Shown: piece by piece, positions 22,675 through 33,789 of the stretch
Numbering within the stretch: position 1 is the stretch's first letter
How the letters are laid out: the number at the start of each line of letters is the position of its first letter
NCBI GenBank assembly: GCA_029168955.1
Contig: JAPDOI010000444.1
Span: forward strand, 434,001-498,000
Source: Aplectana chamaeleonis
Lineage: Eukaryota; Nematoda; Chromadorea; Rhabditida; Cosmocercidae
Reading direction: 5' to 3'
DNA length: 64,000 bases
Notes under the pieces: generated by a model
Seen by the model: only the letters and a program-made list of their open reading frames with translations
Database searches by the model: none
What the model was told of the DNA's origin: nothing
Position numbers and translations under genes: made by a program

Positions 22675-24079
22675 GTGTTAATGTATGTATTATTGTATCA
22701 GTGTGTTTGTTTGACCGGGCACCGACTTAGGCAAACAAACAGCTCAGAACTTGGAGTTTTTCACGTTTTAGGTGCTTTTTTGTGTTAACGTAGAATGGGC
22801 ATCATACAGCGTCCATAAATGGCGAAAACGCTCGCTCTCGCTGTTTGGTGCTCTACAGGGCGAAGCGGCAATGAACAGGGTCGAACACCCCTGAACCGGG
22901 TCTATTCGACTGCTAAGGTCTGACCTGTTGATCAGTTAATCTAGTCGGTTTGTCGGCCGCAGGTACACCACGGTTTGTAATGCATGGTGTGATTCTGGAA
23001 TAAAAGGACTAATACTCAGGTGAAGGTTCTAGCCCCAACGCCTTAGGTTCGGAGAAGCAGGCTTGAAATTGTTTTTCCTGGAGCGGGTGTGCGCAAACGA
23101 AGGCGTGAGAGAGAATGCGTGAACGCGCGAGAGCGAGTAAGCGCGCGTGAGCGGCTAGTGAATCGCGTGCCCTCGATGATCAACGATTTTGTGTTAGGTC
23201 GTATTTTTTGAAAAACCTTGCTGTGATTGCCCGATCGGACACCCATGAAACAGCTTGAAAACATTCCCATCACTTCAGATTTTCTTGTAAAGTGGGGGAA
23301 TAGAACAAGGTCGTTTGAGAGCGGGAGTGGTCGTGTTGTTGAATTTTTCATAAAATAGATCAATTTCATGTGTTTCTCTCATGGAAAGAAAGGAAGTTGT
23401 ATTTCGAGTGTCCGTAAAACAGCTTTAAACGTATCTTGGAGTTAAAATATTTCGTGCCAATGATCAAATAATGTACAGAGTTGGAAGAAGGGACAGTGAA
23501 GTGGACATTAGATTATGAATCATTATGCGATGTTGCACACAAAGCAGCTCAAAACGATTTGTTCACCAAGTGCGCAGAACGGGAGGCACCTAGAAACAGT
23601 TTACTGACTGGATGCGAAACGAGTGAGCCCATGCAACGATGTGTGCGCAGAGTCTATCACTCGAGCGTGCTGCGTGTGCTAGGCTATTGTGCTCCGAGGC
23701 GCTTCCCACTCTGTGTACTCAATTGGCAAGCCTATCATCAATCAGCCTGTCATACTCATCCTACCAAGAACTTCCACCAATACGGGTCTTCACAATTCTT
23801 TCAAAATCAGGGGCCGTATTCATAAACCATAAACCCGTAATTTATGAGTAGCTGCTAGGGCGAAATGAAGGAATGAATCACAGGAATTGTGGAGATTCCG
23901 ATTGAAATGTACTCTTGCGACACAGTACCCCAGACATGAAATTTGTGATTTTAATGTAATTGTGCGGTAGAACCCTCCTAAGTGATGATTGCAAAGTGTG
24001 AGAACTCGATACTTCAGAATGAGCCAGATACAAGCAACCACCACGGTCCCTATCCTCAATTACAACAACGAGCCGCTCC
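22675..24079. other. unassigned stretch
   Basis: Around 23090-23160 there is a purine-rich GAGAGC/GCGAGC tract. At 23812 GGGGCCGTATTCATAAACC resembles the end of a DNA transposon like that at 9057, but no partner was found. The open frames at 23043-23369 and 23481-23825 have no family features. Confidence 0.4.
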
Positions 24080-24171
24080 ACTTTTCCTTGTTTTCTCCTC
24101 TTCTTCTCCTTTGCAGCCACGGAGCAGGTCTGTTTTAGGTTCCAAAACTAGATGGCCAGCTCCTTATTCGT

Positions 24172-24840
24172 TCATAAGTCCATTGATGTTAAAGTGATGG
24201 GTCTCTTCGGGCAGTTGGATATGTGCGCGGTATCGTGTCCGGGACTACCGCAGTCCGAGCATGCTTCGGTTCTGCTACTGTCGATATTCTTTAGGTAGGG
24301 CATCAGCGATATTAAGCGATCACAACTGGCCCTTCTACCGAATCGAGATTCAAGCTCACAAACCGGAGGCTGCACTGCTTCTAACAGAAGGCCTATAGCC
24401 TCCTTTTCAGGATGGCCTCAAACGCACTGGATATGTTCCTCGCGCCGAAGGCGGAGCTCTTTTGAAGGAAGTCGGTTCGTCTCTGTACATCGACCTTATC
24501 AGGAGCGTAGGCAGACGGCTCCCTGATCATCTCTTTCACCAACAGGTTCTGCATTCTTCTCGTCGGATGATTGGGCTGCTCAAGAAAATCAGTAAACAGC
24601 TGCTGTGTCTGAAATTGAAAATGCTCCTTGACTGACAAGATGCAGGCCTCCGGATGTGGATGCTCGATTGGAGAGTTTTCCGCGCAGCCAGTGACGATTC
24701 TCTGAGCAATGCTCGAACTCGCTGCATCTTGGTACAGGAACTGTCCGACACGATGTGCCGCAGACAGTTGCAGCATACTTCGGAGCAGGTTGTAGTATAG
24801 CTCTATGAGTTGTCAATATTGTCTCTTGCTGTTATCCCGG
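24172..24840 (-). pseudogene. non-LTR ORF2 C-terminal region, broken
   Basis: Minus-strand frames at 24776-24393 and 24375-24172 match the end of the reverse transcriptase protein in the 39437-40510 copy. Shared text includes SPIEHPHPEACIL, VKEHFQFQTQQL, QPNHPTRRM and KIDVQR-like residues. The last part, EACSDCGSPGHDTAHISNCP, is a zinc knuckle of pattern C-x2-C-x4-H-x3-H-x3-C, a C-terminal feature of these elements. Several frame changes and stops make it non-functional. Confidence 0.85.
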
Positions 24841-24874
24841 TATGTTCCTCCCAAAGCTATCAGAACCTCTAGCT

Positions 24875-25175
24875 CACAAGCAGGCAAACACCGATCAGTG
24901 GACAAAGGGCTGCCGTAACCATTCTTGAACAAAACATGATAACGGACGATAACACACGATCACAACATGAGGGTATAAAGGGCACAGTAGCGGTATGCAT
25001 TCACTAACATGCCGCTCTATGCAAGAATCCAGTGGGAAACGGCTGGGGAAGTCGAAATTGTGCAGACATGTTTGTTGGCTATTACGATGTGCTCATATCC
25101 CAGCTGAAACTTGGAGATTTTCAAAAGAGGTTTACTGTGGCCCTTCGTTCACTGATCGGTATGAGCGTGCTTGTG
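24875..25175. mobile_element. 301-bp inverted-repeat element inside the truncated retrotransposon
   Basis: The ends are imperfect inverted copies of about 36 bases: left CACAAGCAGGCAAACACCGA then TCAGTG; right, in reverse complement, CACAAGCACGCTCATACCGA then TCAGTG. The retrotransposon sequence is continuous with its reference copy on both sides, which delimits the insertion. I could not fix the target duplication. Confidence 0.75.
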
Positions 25176-25279
25176 TTGGGCTCTGCCTTGACGAATGCTA
25201 GTTTCTGTTCAGTATTTTTGTGGAACTTAAGCGAATTTGGTGGAATCATTCAAATCCTTCTGGGGGGGGGCTTTGGGAT

Positions 25280-27453
25280 CAGGGATGTGCGGCAATCGCC
25301 GTTTGCCGGCTGCCGATTGCCGGCCGTTTTTGGACGATTTTTGTCGATTGTCGTTTGCCGTTTTTCCTCTCACTTTTCGACAAAATTCGGCAAAAAGTGC
25401 GCAATAGATAACAAACGCCGCGACTAGGATGCTCATGGAAACCCGATAAGCCTTGCGGCGACTGGCTCGAAAATAGAGAGACAGACTATACGCACTCCAA
25501 AACTTCAAGCCAGTTGATGTAACCTATCGTACGGACACGTCAGAGCAATTGCTAGAATTGTAGAGTCATGCTCGTGTGGGTCCTCTTGTCTGGAAGAGTA
25601 CCAAATTCCCCACTCTCTCCTTGCTGATGCCTGATCAATTAAATAAGGGTTCATCGGGAGAAGAATTAACACCCTGAACACTTTCAGGGGAAGGCACAAA
25701 GGGTTCAGAGCTCAATTTCTTTCAGATGTTTTTCGAAGCGTCGTGTAGAGGATGTTGAACTTCACTGGCAGTTTCTGGGCTTATGCGCTTCGCCGTCTTC
25801 TATTACGCTCACAATTGCGCTGAAAAAAAATGCTACCAAGTTGAAAGTTGGAGTTCTGAATAAAGGGTGGGGGAGGGTGTACAAGTCGTGGGGAACATCC
25901 GTTTTGATTAATTTCGCTGCTTGACTATAAAGTGGATTGACGAAGTCGACGGTGATCAGTTCGGAATAAGAGATGGCGAACAGTTTGAGAAAGAGGTGGT
26001 TCAAGGCAACAGCGGTATTTCAGGAGTCGTATTTTTGGAAAGCTTGAAAAAGCTACCCAATTCCATGTATTTGACTTGTTAGCGCGTAGTTCAGAGGAAA
26101 TCTAAAAGGTCGGAGGGGAAGAGATGCCGAAGGTGGAGCAGTTTCTCAAAAACGTTTCCAAGACTGTTCGAGGATGCGCGTCTTACTTGTATTTGTCCAC
26201 CTCATTCTCTTTCATCTAAACTCCTGTCAAATAGTAAACACACCATGAGGCACGCCAACGCGTACGCCGCGAACTCTGAAGTTTGCCGTGGCAGTGCCGG
26301 GAAAGTAACGCGACCCTCAACTGTACCGCGATAGTTCCGCGGTAGTAACGCAGCGGCTCCGCGATCATCACTGTGTCGACGCGATTCTGTTGCAGAACCT
26401 TGAGCCTCTACAATGCCACGACATTGGCTCGATAGTACCGCAGCGGTTCTATATGTAGAACCGTACCTGCTCCGCGAGGATGCATCAGCGAACCCGCCTC
26501 GACTACGATGCACTGTCCTGTGTGGTGTCGCCGGTTGAATTACCCAAGTTTGATTACCCACGTCCCGTATCTTTTCGCACGCAGTAACGGGGGTACCCTC
26601 TGTTCCTATCAGACAGAGAACCTAATAAGCGTAGGTGCGCATTTTTTCGTAGGCCCCGCCCAGTTGTAGTATGGCTCATAATAAATTTCATATGAGTTAC
26701 TCTCAGTTGGTCCTATTTTTGTAGAGGCGCAGCCACCGATTGCGGTGCCGCAGCGGCACTTCCGTGCAGCCGCTGGTGCCTGTACGAACCGGTATGCCTT
26801 TATAGCGGAGTCGCAGCGGCGATTTCTATCAGAGGAGCGACATGGCTGCCACGCTCGTTAGAAAATAATCACCTAAAGTAGGATCGCCTTTACCTCTTTC
26901 TTTTTTCGGACAAATTTCGAGTGCTCACCCTCATAAGTTGGAATGCGCGATACTCTGTATTTTGTTTTTGAATTTTGAATTTGAAACACGGAGCAATTAA
27001 ATGACTACAACGTATTCCGAAAAGGGTTGACATTAGAGAACCTCGAAAAATCACCATCCTTCACCACAACATTTCCATTACCAGTGTTCAATAGAATGCT
27101 CATTCCGGTGCTGTTTTTTATATCAGGTACTGTATCAACGTAAGAAGTTAAACTTCTTGTGGTATTATTTGAAAACTTTGTGATGTTATCGAACTAGAAC
27201 AAAAATGCTCAGGTTTAAGGACAGTCGGGGACACACTATTGAAAGACTGTCTCTTATCTGGCTATTGAAGTACGAAATGTGCATGAGAAAAAATATTTTC
27301 ACTGCTACTTTTAGAACATTTGTATAGTTTTTGTACAAGATTTTTCTATTTTGCCGTTTGTCGATCGCCGATTGCCATTTGCCGGCCATTTTCGGACAAA
27401 CTTTGTCGATTTCCGTTTGCCGATTTTCTAAAATCGTTTGCCGCACATCCCTG
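25280..27453. mobile_element. hAT-like non-autonomous transposon (2.17 kb)
   Basis: The termini read CAGGGATGTGCGGCAATCGC on the left and, in reverse complement, CAGGGATGTGCGGCAAACGA on the right. The 8 bases on both outer sides are TTTGGGAT (25272-25279 and 27454-27461), a perfect 8-bp target duplication typical of hAT elements. Subterminal regions are rich in CGGCAAACG and TGCCGTTTG motifs on both sides (about 25290-25420 and 27350-27450). No transposase was found inside. The interior contains an SL1-like sequence at 26533. Confidence 0.92.
26533..26553 (+). other. SL1 spliced-leader-like sequence
   Basis: Twenty of 21 bases agree with the first 21 bases of nematode SL1, whose conserved sequence begins GGTTTAATTACCCAAGTTTG; here the fifth base is G instead of T. 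The next bases do not follow an SL RNA gene, since the expected splice donor is absent, so this is not a full SL RNA gene. It may be a trace of a trans-spliced mRNA that was reverse transcribed, or a captured SL fragment. It lies within the hAT-like element. Confidence 0.75.
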
Positions 27454-27480
27454 TTTGGGATACTATTGTTACAGGCGAGT

Positions 27481-28959
27481 GTTTCTGTCTAAAATAGGCA
27501 TGCAATCTGAAAAAAATTGTCGAGTGTGCTGCGCTTTTAATCCGCAAAACCGGAACCGTTCAAAAGTAACTAACAAAGAGAAATAATAGGATCGATTGCT
27601 CTGCACATAGTAACTGTATCGGTCTGAGGTAAGCTTGGACGCTGCCTTGAACCGCGGCGAACCACTGAACCGCGGCACAGTCCAGTTCTGATGTAGTTCC
27701 TAAGAAGTTTTCACTCATTCGATGTTTAGGAACGTGATTTTCGTGAAACATTGAGAAAAGGAATCCCAGGCTAAATGTTGGGGATGAGAGAATGAAATTC
27801 TGTGGTAGTGAACCATTTCCTGCGCAAGAAGGTACAATACCACAGCTGTCCAAGGGAAAAAAAGTGGTTGAAGTGGGCTATGTGGGCAACTAAAGCGTCA
27901 TTCGACCCCAACACACTCAGAGTGCTACGTTTTCAATTCCGAAAGGATCAAAATGTTCATCCAACAATCTATCTATAGTTGATCGTTTTCTGAAAAGTTT
28001 CAAATAATTTACCACAACTAAAAGTGTGAAACTGTTTTAGTGCAGATGAACAAAACATTCCTTCGAAGACGGCATACTTGGCGTCTTGATGGAACGATAA
28101 TATCAACATGCCAAGCTTTCACTACTGATATCGAACACTATATTGAGATGAGAAATTCGAGAAAGATCAAGTAAAACGAAAAGTTACAAGACGCCCTAGA
28201 TAGAATACGAAATGTGCTTTTGAAGTCAATACTGCGTTCTGCCAGAAGAAAATTACGCTGGGTAAAGAAAAAAGAGCTCTTCCAAGATAAAGGAATAATG
28301 TTTCACAGCATTATAAAGTTTCTAGCCTTCGGAGATGAATTTCTGTTCTGATTACGTTTACAACAGGAGGGTAGGTGATTTAGGAACGATTGAACACGTC
28401 GCTTGATTTTTTTCAAAAAGTTACCGTTTTGAGTTTTTCTTCAGAAATTCATGTTTTTCTCCAACGTTCCCTTCCAAAACCTATGGCGTAAAAAAGGACT
28501 GGTATTAAAAACCAACTGAAATAAGAGTAATGATTAAACTTTTCTTGTTTTTTCTCTTATGCGATCACGTCTAATCGCGGCAGCTCTCCGAACTGGCTAT
28601 TTTGTCACGATGGAATTAAAAAAGAAAAACATATAAACGAACACTTATACAAGTTGAACACAAAGAGATTATCATTTCAAAAAAATTGCCTAACGAAAGA
28701 ATGTGTAAACGAAGGCGAAAAACAGTAAGACTAAAAGCTTTCGGACTCAAAACGCACTCTGCAGCTTTTATCCCTGAAAATTCTAAGCGAAACATACGGA
28801 TCGATATATCTTAGAATGAATTTAAATGTTTAGTATGGTGTTCGAATCGATAAAAGCTGCGATAACGTAGTAAGTCTGAAGGCTACCATACAGTGGGTGA
28901 AATAGTGATGAATCAATATCGAGGACGCTGGATGATGACGTCACACTCAATGTGAAGTG
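27481..28959. other. unassigned stretch
   Basis: No gene is recognised. The DNA is AT-rich from about 27950 to 28900. Small frames on the minus strand at 27469-27853 partly continue the decayed retrotransposon, but I cannot follow it further. Confidence 0.4.
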
Positions 28960-29050
28960 GCGCGAGGAAGTGCATATAAACGCCCCGCCGGCGCGACGAA
29001 GTGCTCATAAGCGTCCCGCCTGCGCGAGGAAGTGCTCATTGTGTGGATTG
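28960..29050 (+). repeat. 31-bp tandem repeat, three copies
   Basis: Units begin GCGCGAGGAAGTGC at 28960, GCGCGACGAAGTGC at 28991 and GCGCGAGGAAGTGC at 29022, giving a period of 31 bases. The third unit is incomplete. The open frame through it (28952-29197) is created by the repeat. Confidence 0.85.
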
Positions 29051-29502
29051 GTCGTCGCTGGTCGCGCAAATGTGGAACTTAACGCGCCGACGAAAACGTT
29101 ACAAAATCGGCCACTCCCTCCAGGGCTACAAGGGAGCTCTTGCCAAAGTAACTATATGAGGCAAAATAGGAATACACTTATGAAAACGCTTTTTTGAGGT
29201 AGATTTAGTTATGAATTTGACAAGGTTATCACAAAATAACGAGCTCGTTCGGTCAAAAACAACCGTACGCGATCTCTAGCATGGTCAAAGTGGCAATGTA
29301 TTCCGCCTTGAAAAATAATGTTGCTCCCGAACTTAGCATAATATTTTCACGATCGACTAGACCACGACATGCTGTACATTTCGGCGTTTTCGAAATTGAA
29401 AATGGAGCACTTTGAGGCGAGTTGTGGCCGAAAGACGCTTTAGTTTCCCACTTTGTCCACTTCGCCCATTTTTTCCCTTGGATAGCGGCGGTATTGTACA
29501 TA
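29051..29502. other. unassigned stretch
   Basis: No gene or repeat end recognised. Confidence 0.45.
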
Positions 29503-29658
29503 TGTTTTCCTTAATCGATTTAGTCTGACGCATGGACCGGGCGGATGGACGTGCGGTGCTGGCGGCATTACTGGCCAACAGGGTTTCGACTTGCGCGCGG
29601 CGATCTACCGTCGCAGTCCCGTTCATTCATCAGACTAACAATTTATTACGTGAACTCT
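29503..29658 (-). repeat. K-family dispersed repeat, copy 3
   Basis: It contains TTTAGTCTGACGCATGGACC and ends TTCATCAGACTAACAATTTA followed by TTACGTGAACTCT. Orientation is as in the copies at 6130 and 60086. Confidence 0.85.
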
Positions 29659-30799
29659 GCCTAGGGCATTGGTTGAGAATTCAGCTCCAATTAGTAGAAA
29701 ATGTAATGGGAATTTGTTTTCGTTATTCACACAATATTTATGAACCTACGAACTAGCGAACTCGTTGGTTGCGAACTATCTGAATTATGCACGATGTCGA
29801 CACACAAAACAGAGTGAAAATCTGGCAAAGAACTCTTAGTGAGAGGGTGTTTCTCAGAATGGCACAAAGGACGTGTGAATCCAGGTTGATCAATCATATC
29901 CCACGAGTCGAGGAGACATCCACTCCAGCGCATACGACGGAGCTCCATAATCATGTCGAAATCGGAAGGGTTTTTAACCGTGCGGGCATCAGAAACAAAA
30001 AAAAAACAACAAAAATTGTGTATATTGCGTCGCAATTGACGCCAAAATGCACAAACTTCGTCGAGCTTTATCGAGACGATTCGTGGCTACTCGATAATTT
30101 CTAGGAAGCCTCTCCACGATTCCACACTCCTTCGCGAGCGTATGACCGAAAAGTTTGTGGAGCTCCGCAGCCTTTAATTTGCCTGCTCCCCAGACTCTTT
30201 GTCTTGCTAGAAGTGTTTTTTCTCCGGCGGGGTTTGCTTGTTTCAGCATAAGATCACGGATCCAATTCAACTCGCCAGTTTTTTTTCGGAATTAAGTTCT
30301 GACGAGTCCCAAGACTTTTGAGGGGGGTTAACTACACGCCTAAGTTCCATTTGTTTGAAAATTCAAGGGTCATCTATGAATGGTTGATGCAAGTGTTGTG
30401 GGAACTGAAGTTTATGATGTGTGGCACGCTAAGTCAAGATGCACTGGACCCTTGAGCAACGAATGGATGGCATGTGGACGAGGAATTATAGATGAACAGT
30501 ATTCATCCCAGGCAGCATGTCTTATTCATCAAGGTGAGGAGAGTTTTGCAGTGGACTGCAAATCCTGTTTTCTGAGTTTATTTAAATTAGCTTGAGGATC
30601 CATCCTTTCTTAGAACTGTTCAAAAAACGGATTACCAATTCCACATCGCAAGCCTTCGGAAAATTTGCATCTCATGTCACGTAACTGACAATTCAGAATG
30701 AATGAGAAAAAGAATGAGGAAAAAATTACATAGTGTAGCACTGCTGGGTGAACGTGAATGATACCATTTCACAGAGAGCGCTATTTAACTGGCGTTAAA
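29659..30799. other. unassigned stretch
   Basis: Open frames at 29727-30270 (both strands) and at 30380-30595 (+, ATG start, 71 codons, five cysteines) have no recognised family features. No repeat ends were found. Confidence 0.4.
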
Positions 30800-30805
30800 G
30801 TGCAA

Positions 30806-31500
30806 TTAGGACGAGAAGGGAATATGAGTGGATGGAAAATAATTCTCGAGCCCTCGTTTTGTCGACGTCATCGACACGTTTTTACTACAAGTGCACAAAT
30901 AGCTCAGGCGATGCCAAAAGGCAGTGTTCGCGAATAACAAAACGACGGTGAAAACTATGAAATGTACTCCGTCTAATGTTATTAGTCTAAAATAAGATGA
31001 AAATTCGATAGCTGCAAAAAAGAAGAAAAGATCTCCCTTCCGATCAGACCGGGAGTGCGACAAGGCGGTACTAGTATATCGCCCAATCTTTCCTTCGCCA
31101 CTTTACAGTGGATAACAAATTCGTTCGGCTGGGAGGAAGAGAGCACACGAGTGGGTGGAAAATTTCTATCCAACTTTTGTTCTGCCGACGTCATCATTTA
31201 GTTGATGTGAGTGGAGCTGAGACGATGCTCGCGGAGCTGAAGGAAGCAGAGTAAAATTATTGGACTGTGAATCAATCGGAGGAATGCACGGTTCATAAAG
31301 AACGCCTTGCATGAGGAAATTAAAAAGGAGATTGCTGATTTTCCAGTCACAGAAACCAGCATGCGAGTGCATCCTAGACTAGCAGTGAACATGAACAACG
31401 ACTCGGTCAAAAACTTCGCAGATGGCAGACAGCAGCATGTTTTCGGACCCCTTGGATTAGCAATTCATTACTTGGTCGACCCCAAAGCATGATCGCCCGC
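30806..31500 (+). pseudogene. RTE-type reverse transcriptase remnants, two overlapping fragments
   Basis: Near 31050-31195 one frame reads GVRQGGTSISPNL, then LQWITNSFGWEEE, then GGKFLSNFCSADVII. This corresponds to the GVRQGDTISPKLF, LQW and FADDIV region of RTE-1-like nematode non-LTR elements, with the FADD catalytic motif decayed to SADV. Further downstream (31307-31490) the frame shows FPVTETSMRVHPRLAVNMNN, where the family has the YLGR-INM-ND region. A second, shorter copy of the ESTRVGGKFLSN region lies at 30806-30866. Stops and frame changes abound. Confidence 0.7.
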
Positions 31501-31704
31501 TAAACTCAAAAAGGGTAGTTTCCGTGAAACCCATGAAAGCTTATTGGGAGAACCAAAGTACATACGCTGCTGAGCCAGTAAAACCTTCCTGATTACCCGG
31601 CAGGTACAATTTAGGATTGTGGTGTGATTTTGCATTTTTACTTTTCGGAGTCTGTCGTATTTTCTTTATATTGGAAGGGAGTTGGCAGGTAAGAGTATTG
31701 GTCC

Positions 31705-32198
31705 TTAGAGGCAGTGTTCACGATAAAAATCCTTTTTCTTTTTCTCCGCCTATCTTGAAAACAGTCCCATTCTGCCTCCAATGATGTGTCGGGAATCGTA
31801 CAAGAACTTCTGGGAACGGAGTTATGGTCCCTCAAAAATTGAGCGAAGGAAGCAGGGTGGACGAACTGTCCAAGGCTTGTAACTTCCGTCTTTTGCAGCC
31901 AATGTATGCTAGCTGTCTTGAGTAAAGAGAAAATCTGGGAATGAAGGGAAGAACGGGGCTTTTAATCGGAAAACATCGCTCGTCTTACAATCTCAAGTGT
32001 TCCATTGTTCACGTCGAGGGGCGGCAAGGGGCAAGACTTGCCCAGAGTGGCGGGGTTTGCCCACTTTTCTAAGCCGCTTTGCGGCTCCTGGGTAGCTTTT
32101 CGCCCCGTTTCTTCGACGCTGTTCTGCTTCTGAGAGTCACGAGAGGCGTTTGTCATAGAAAATTCGTGGATGAATTCTATCGTGAACAGTGCCTTTAG
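31705..32198 (+). mobile_element. subfamily B element, copy 2, with TTAG on both sides
   Basis: The left terminus is TTAG (31705-31708) then AGGCAGTGTTCACGATAAAA; the right is CATCGTGAACAGTGCCT-like followed by TTAG (32195-32198). That both flanks changed together to TTAG suggests that these four bases come from the target. The core at about 31811-31895 includes CGGAGTTATGGTCCCTCAAA and TGGACGAACTGTCCAAGGC. Confidence 0.85.
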
Positions 32199-32641
32199 TT
32201 GAGGAAATGTCATACAACCTTCTATGATTTATAATTATTTTTTCCGGTTATATGTTTTATTTATATTATAGTCGTTTTGTTTGAAATGTAATTTGTGAAC
32301 AAGGCTAAACAATTATTTAGATATGATATGTTTCGCCTCTAACTTCTGATAGTTCATATCTCTAACTACCCCGAGCCTCTTCAGTGAGAAAGGTACATAT
32401 TGTTAGGAGTTCAATTATTTGAAAAGTCAAACACATTCAAATCACAATATAGTGATTTAACGACAAATAAAATTGATACTTATGGTCTGAAATTCTATTT
32501 TCGATGTATATTTATTGTTAGTCAATTTTCTTCTTTGTATTTATTTTTTTATGTTCTGCTTTTCTCAATGTAGATTTTTCTCAAAGCTGAGTTGTTTGGC
32601 GCGTCCTCAGGGGGTATTTAATAATACATAAGCACTTTATG
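32199..32641. other. AT-rich unassigned stretch
   Basis: Strongly AT-rich with no open frame or repeat end that I can support. Confidence 0.5.
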
Positions 32642-33757
32642 TCACCGAGACATATCCGTGATGAGGTTCTTCAGTGTTAATGACCCAATGTTGCACCATC
32701 CTTTCTCGACTACCGCTTTCAGATTCACTGTTTCAGAAACCTGCCGCTTATTAGCTTTTACCTTTGCAGCCGTAATGTATCACATGGTCTCCAGAGCTTT
32801 CAGGCTAGGACTGCAAGCTGATCACGTCGGAGAGTCTGAGTGCTGCAACCTAAGCTATGTACAACAATTAACCTGCTTACGTGAATACTGGCATTACGTC
32901 TCTTGAAGACATGGCTTTTTTGACGGGAGATATCCATTTGGGAAAGAGGGCGCAACGGTATCGAAGCCTTTCAAGCTTTAAACATAGACAATGTTCAGTC
33001 TGAGAAACGGTAGAAACAAGTCCAAGTAGTTCTTGCTTTAGCCTCGGAAGTATATCACCTAAACATATGCAGCAGTTCTCTTGAAAATGATGCAGCCCGC
33101 TTTTTGCAACAACTCTTTTATTGAGATTGGTCTTCACAGATATCAAGGCAAACTCAGTTGACTACCAGAATCCTTCACAGTTGAACTCTCATACCCAAAA
33201 GGATATTTTCAGTCGACAAAGCCATGTCTTCGAACGATGTAGCTAGTGATCACGTAAGACGGTAAAAGTGAAAGTAGCTCAAATTGCAGAACTAGGGCTC
33301 TCTGACGTAACCAGCGTGCAGTCCTGACCACAATACTGTGGAGATCTGGATGATAAGTACTAAAAAACAAAACTCTCAAGGTAACCAAACCGAAAATTAA
33401 AAAAAATAACCTCCTTGAATATTTGAATTTGTTAAAAGAACGAGCATGTGGGATACCACGGTGAACAAAGTATGGGTTGTAAAACCGCGAAGTGCTCATG
33501 GTTTCGACGCGTGCTGGTGCGGGGCTGAGGTTAAAGACAGCGAGAGAGCGGATGACAAACGGAGACAGCAGCATCGCGTGCGCCGCTCGCGTCATGAGTC
33601 GTGAGAATAACGACGACTCCTTTACAGAGGATACAAGGAATAAGCAGCAGGTTTCTACAACTCTGCAGATAAAAACGGCAGTCGAGGAAGAATGGTGCAA
33701 CATTGAGTCATAAACATTGAGCGACTTCATCACGGAGTTTTATCTGTTAAGTCTCGG
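32642..33757. mobile_element. inverted-arm element with possible Tc-type transposase traces
   Basis: Sequence at 32642-32765 recurs inverted at 33636-33757 with moderate divergence; both contain CCGTGATGA and CAATGTTGCACCAT. Read outwards in the same sense, the arms encode VNLKAVVEKGWCNIGSLTLK (minus strand, left) and LQIKTAVEEEWCNIES (plus strand, right). These resemble the C-terminal LK-x(3)-EEW-x-I region of Tc1-like transposases. No catalytic domain is visible between them. The rest of this 1.1-kb interval is unassigned. Confidence 0.4.
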
Positions 33758-33789
33758 CCGCAAAAGCTACGCGAGCAGACCAGAAGTAA

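Larger units (their letters stand above)
24080..27480 (-). mobile_element. truncated CR1/L2/Jockey-group retrotransposon copy with two insertions
   Basis: The reverse-transcriptase 3' part and 3' tail align by eye with the copy at 39386-43446. Three blocks are visible: 24080-24874, 25176-25279 and a short stretch after 27454 (ACTATTGTTACAGGCGAG against about 40285-40310). Between them lie a 301-bp inverted-repeat element and a 2174-bp hAT-like element. The 3' end at about 24080 has a CTTCTTCTCC-type tract like the reference. The copy is 5'-truncated and frameshifted. Confidence 0.85.

Noticed and set aside
26533..26640. Complete SL RNA gene
   Set aside because: The splice donor and downstream Sm-site region expected after SL1 are absent.
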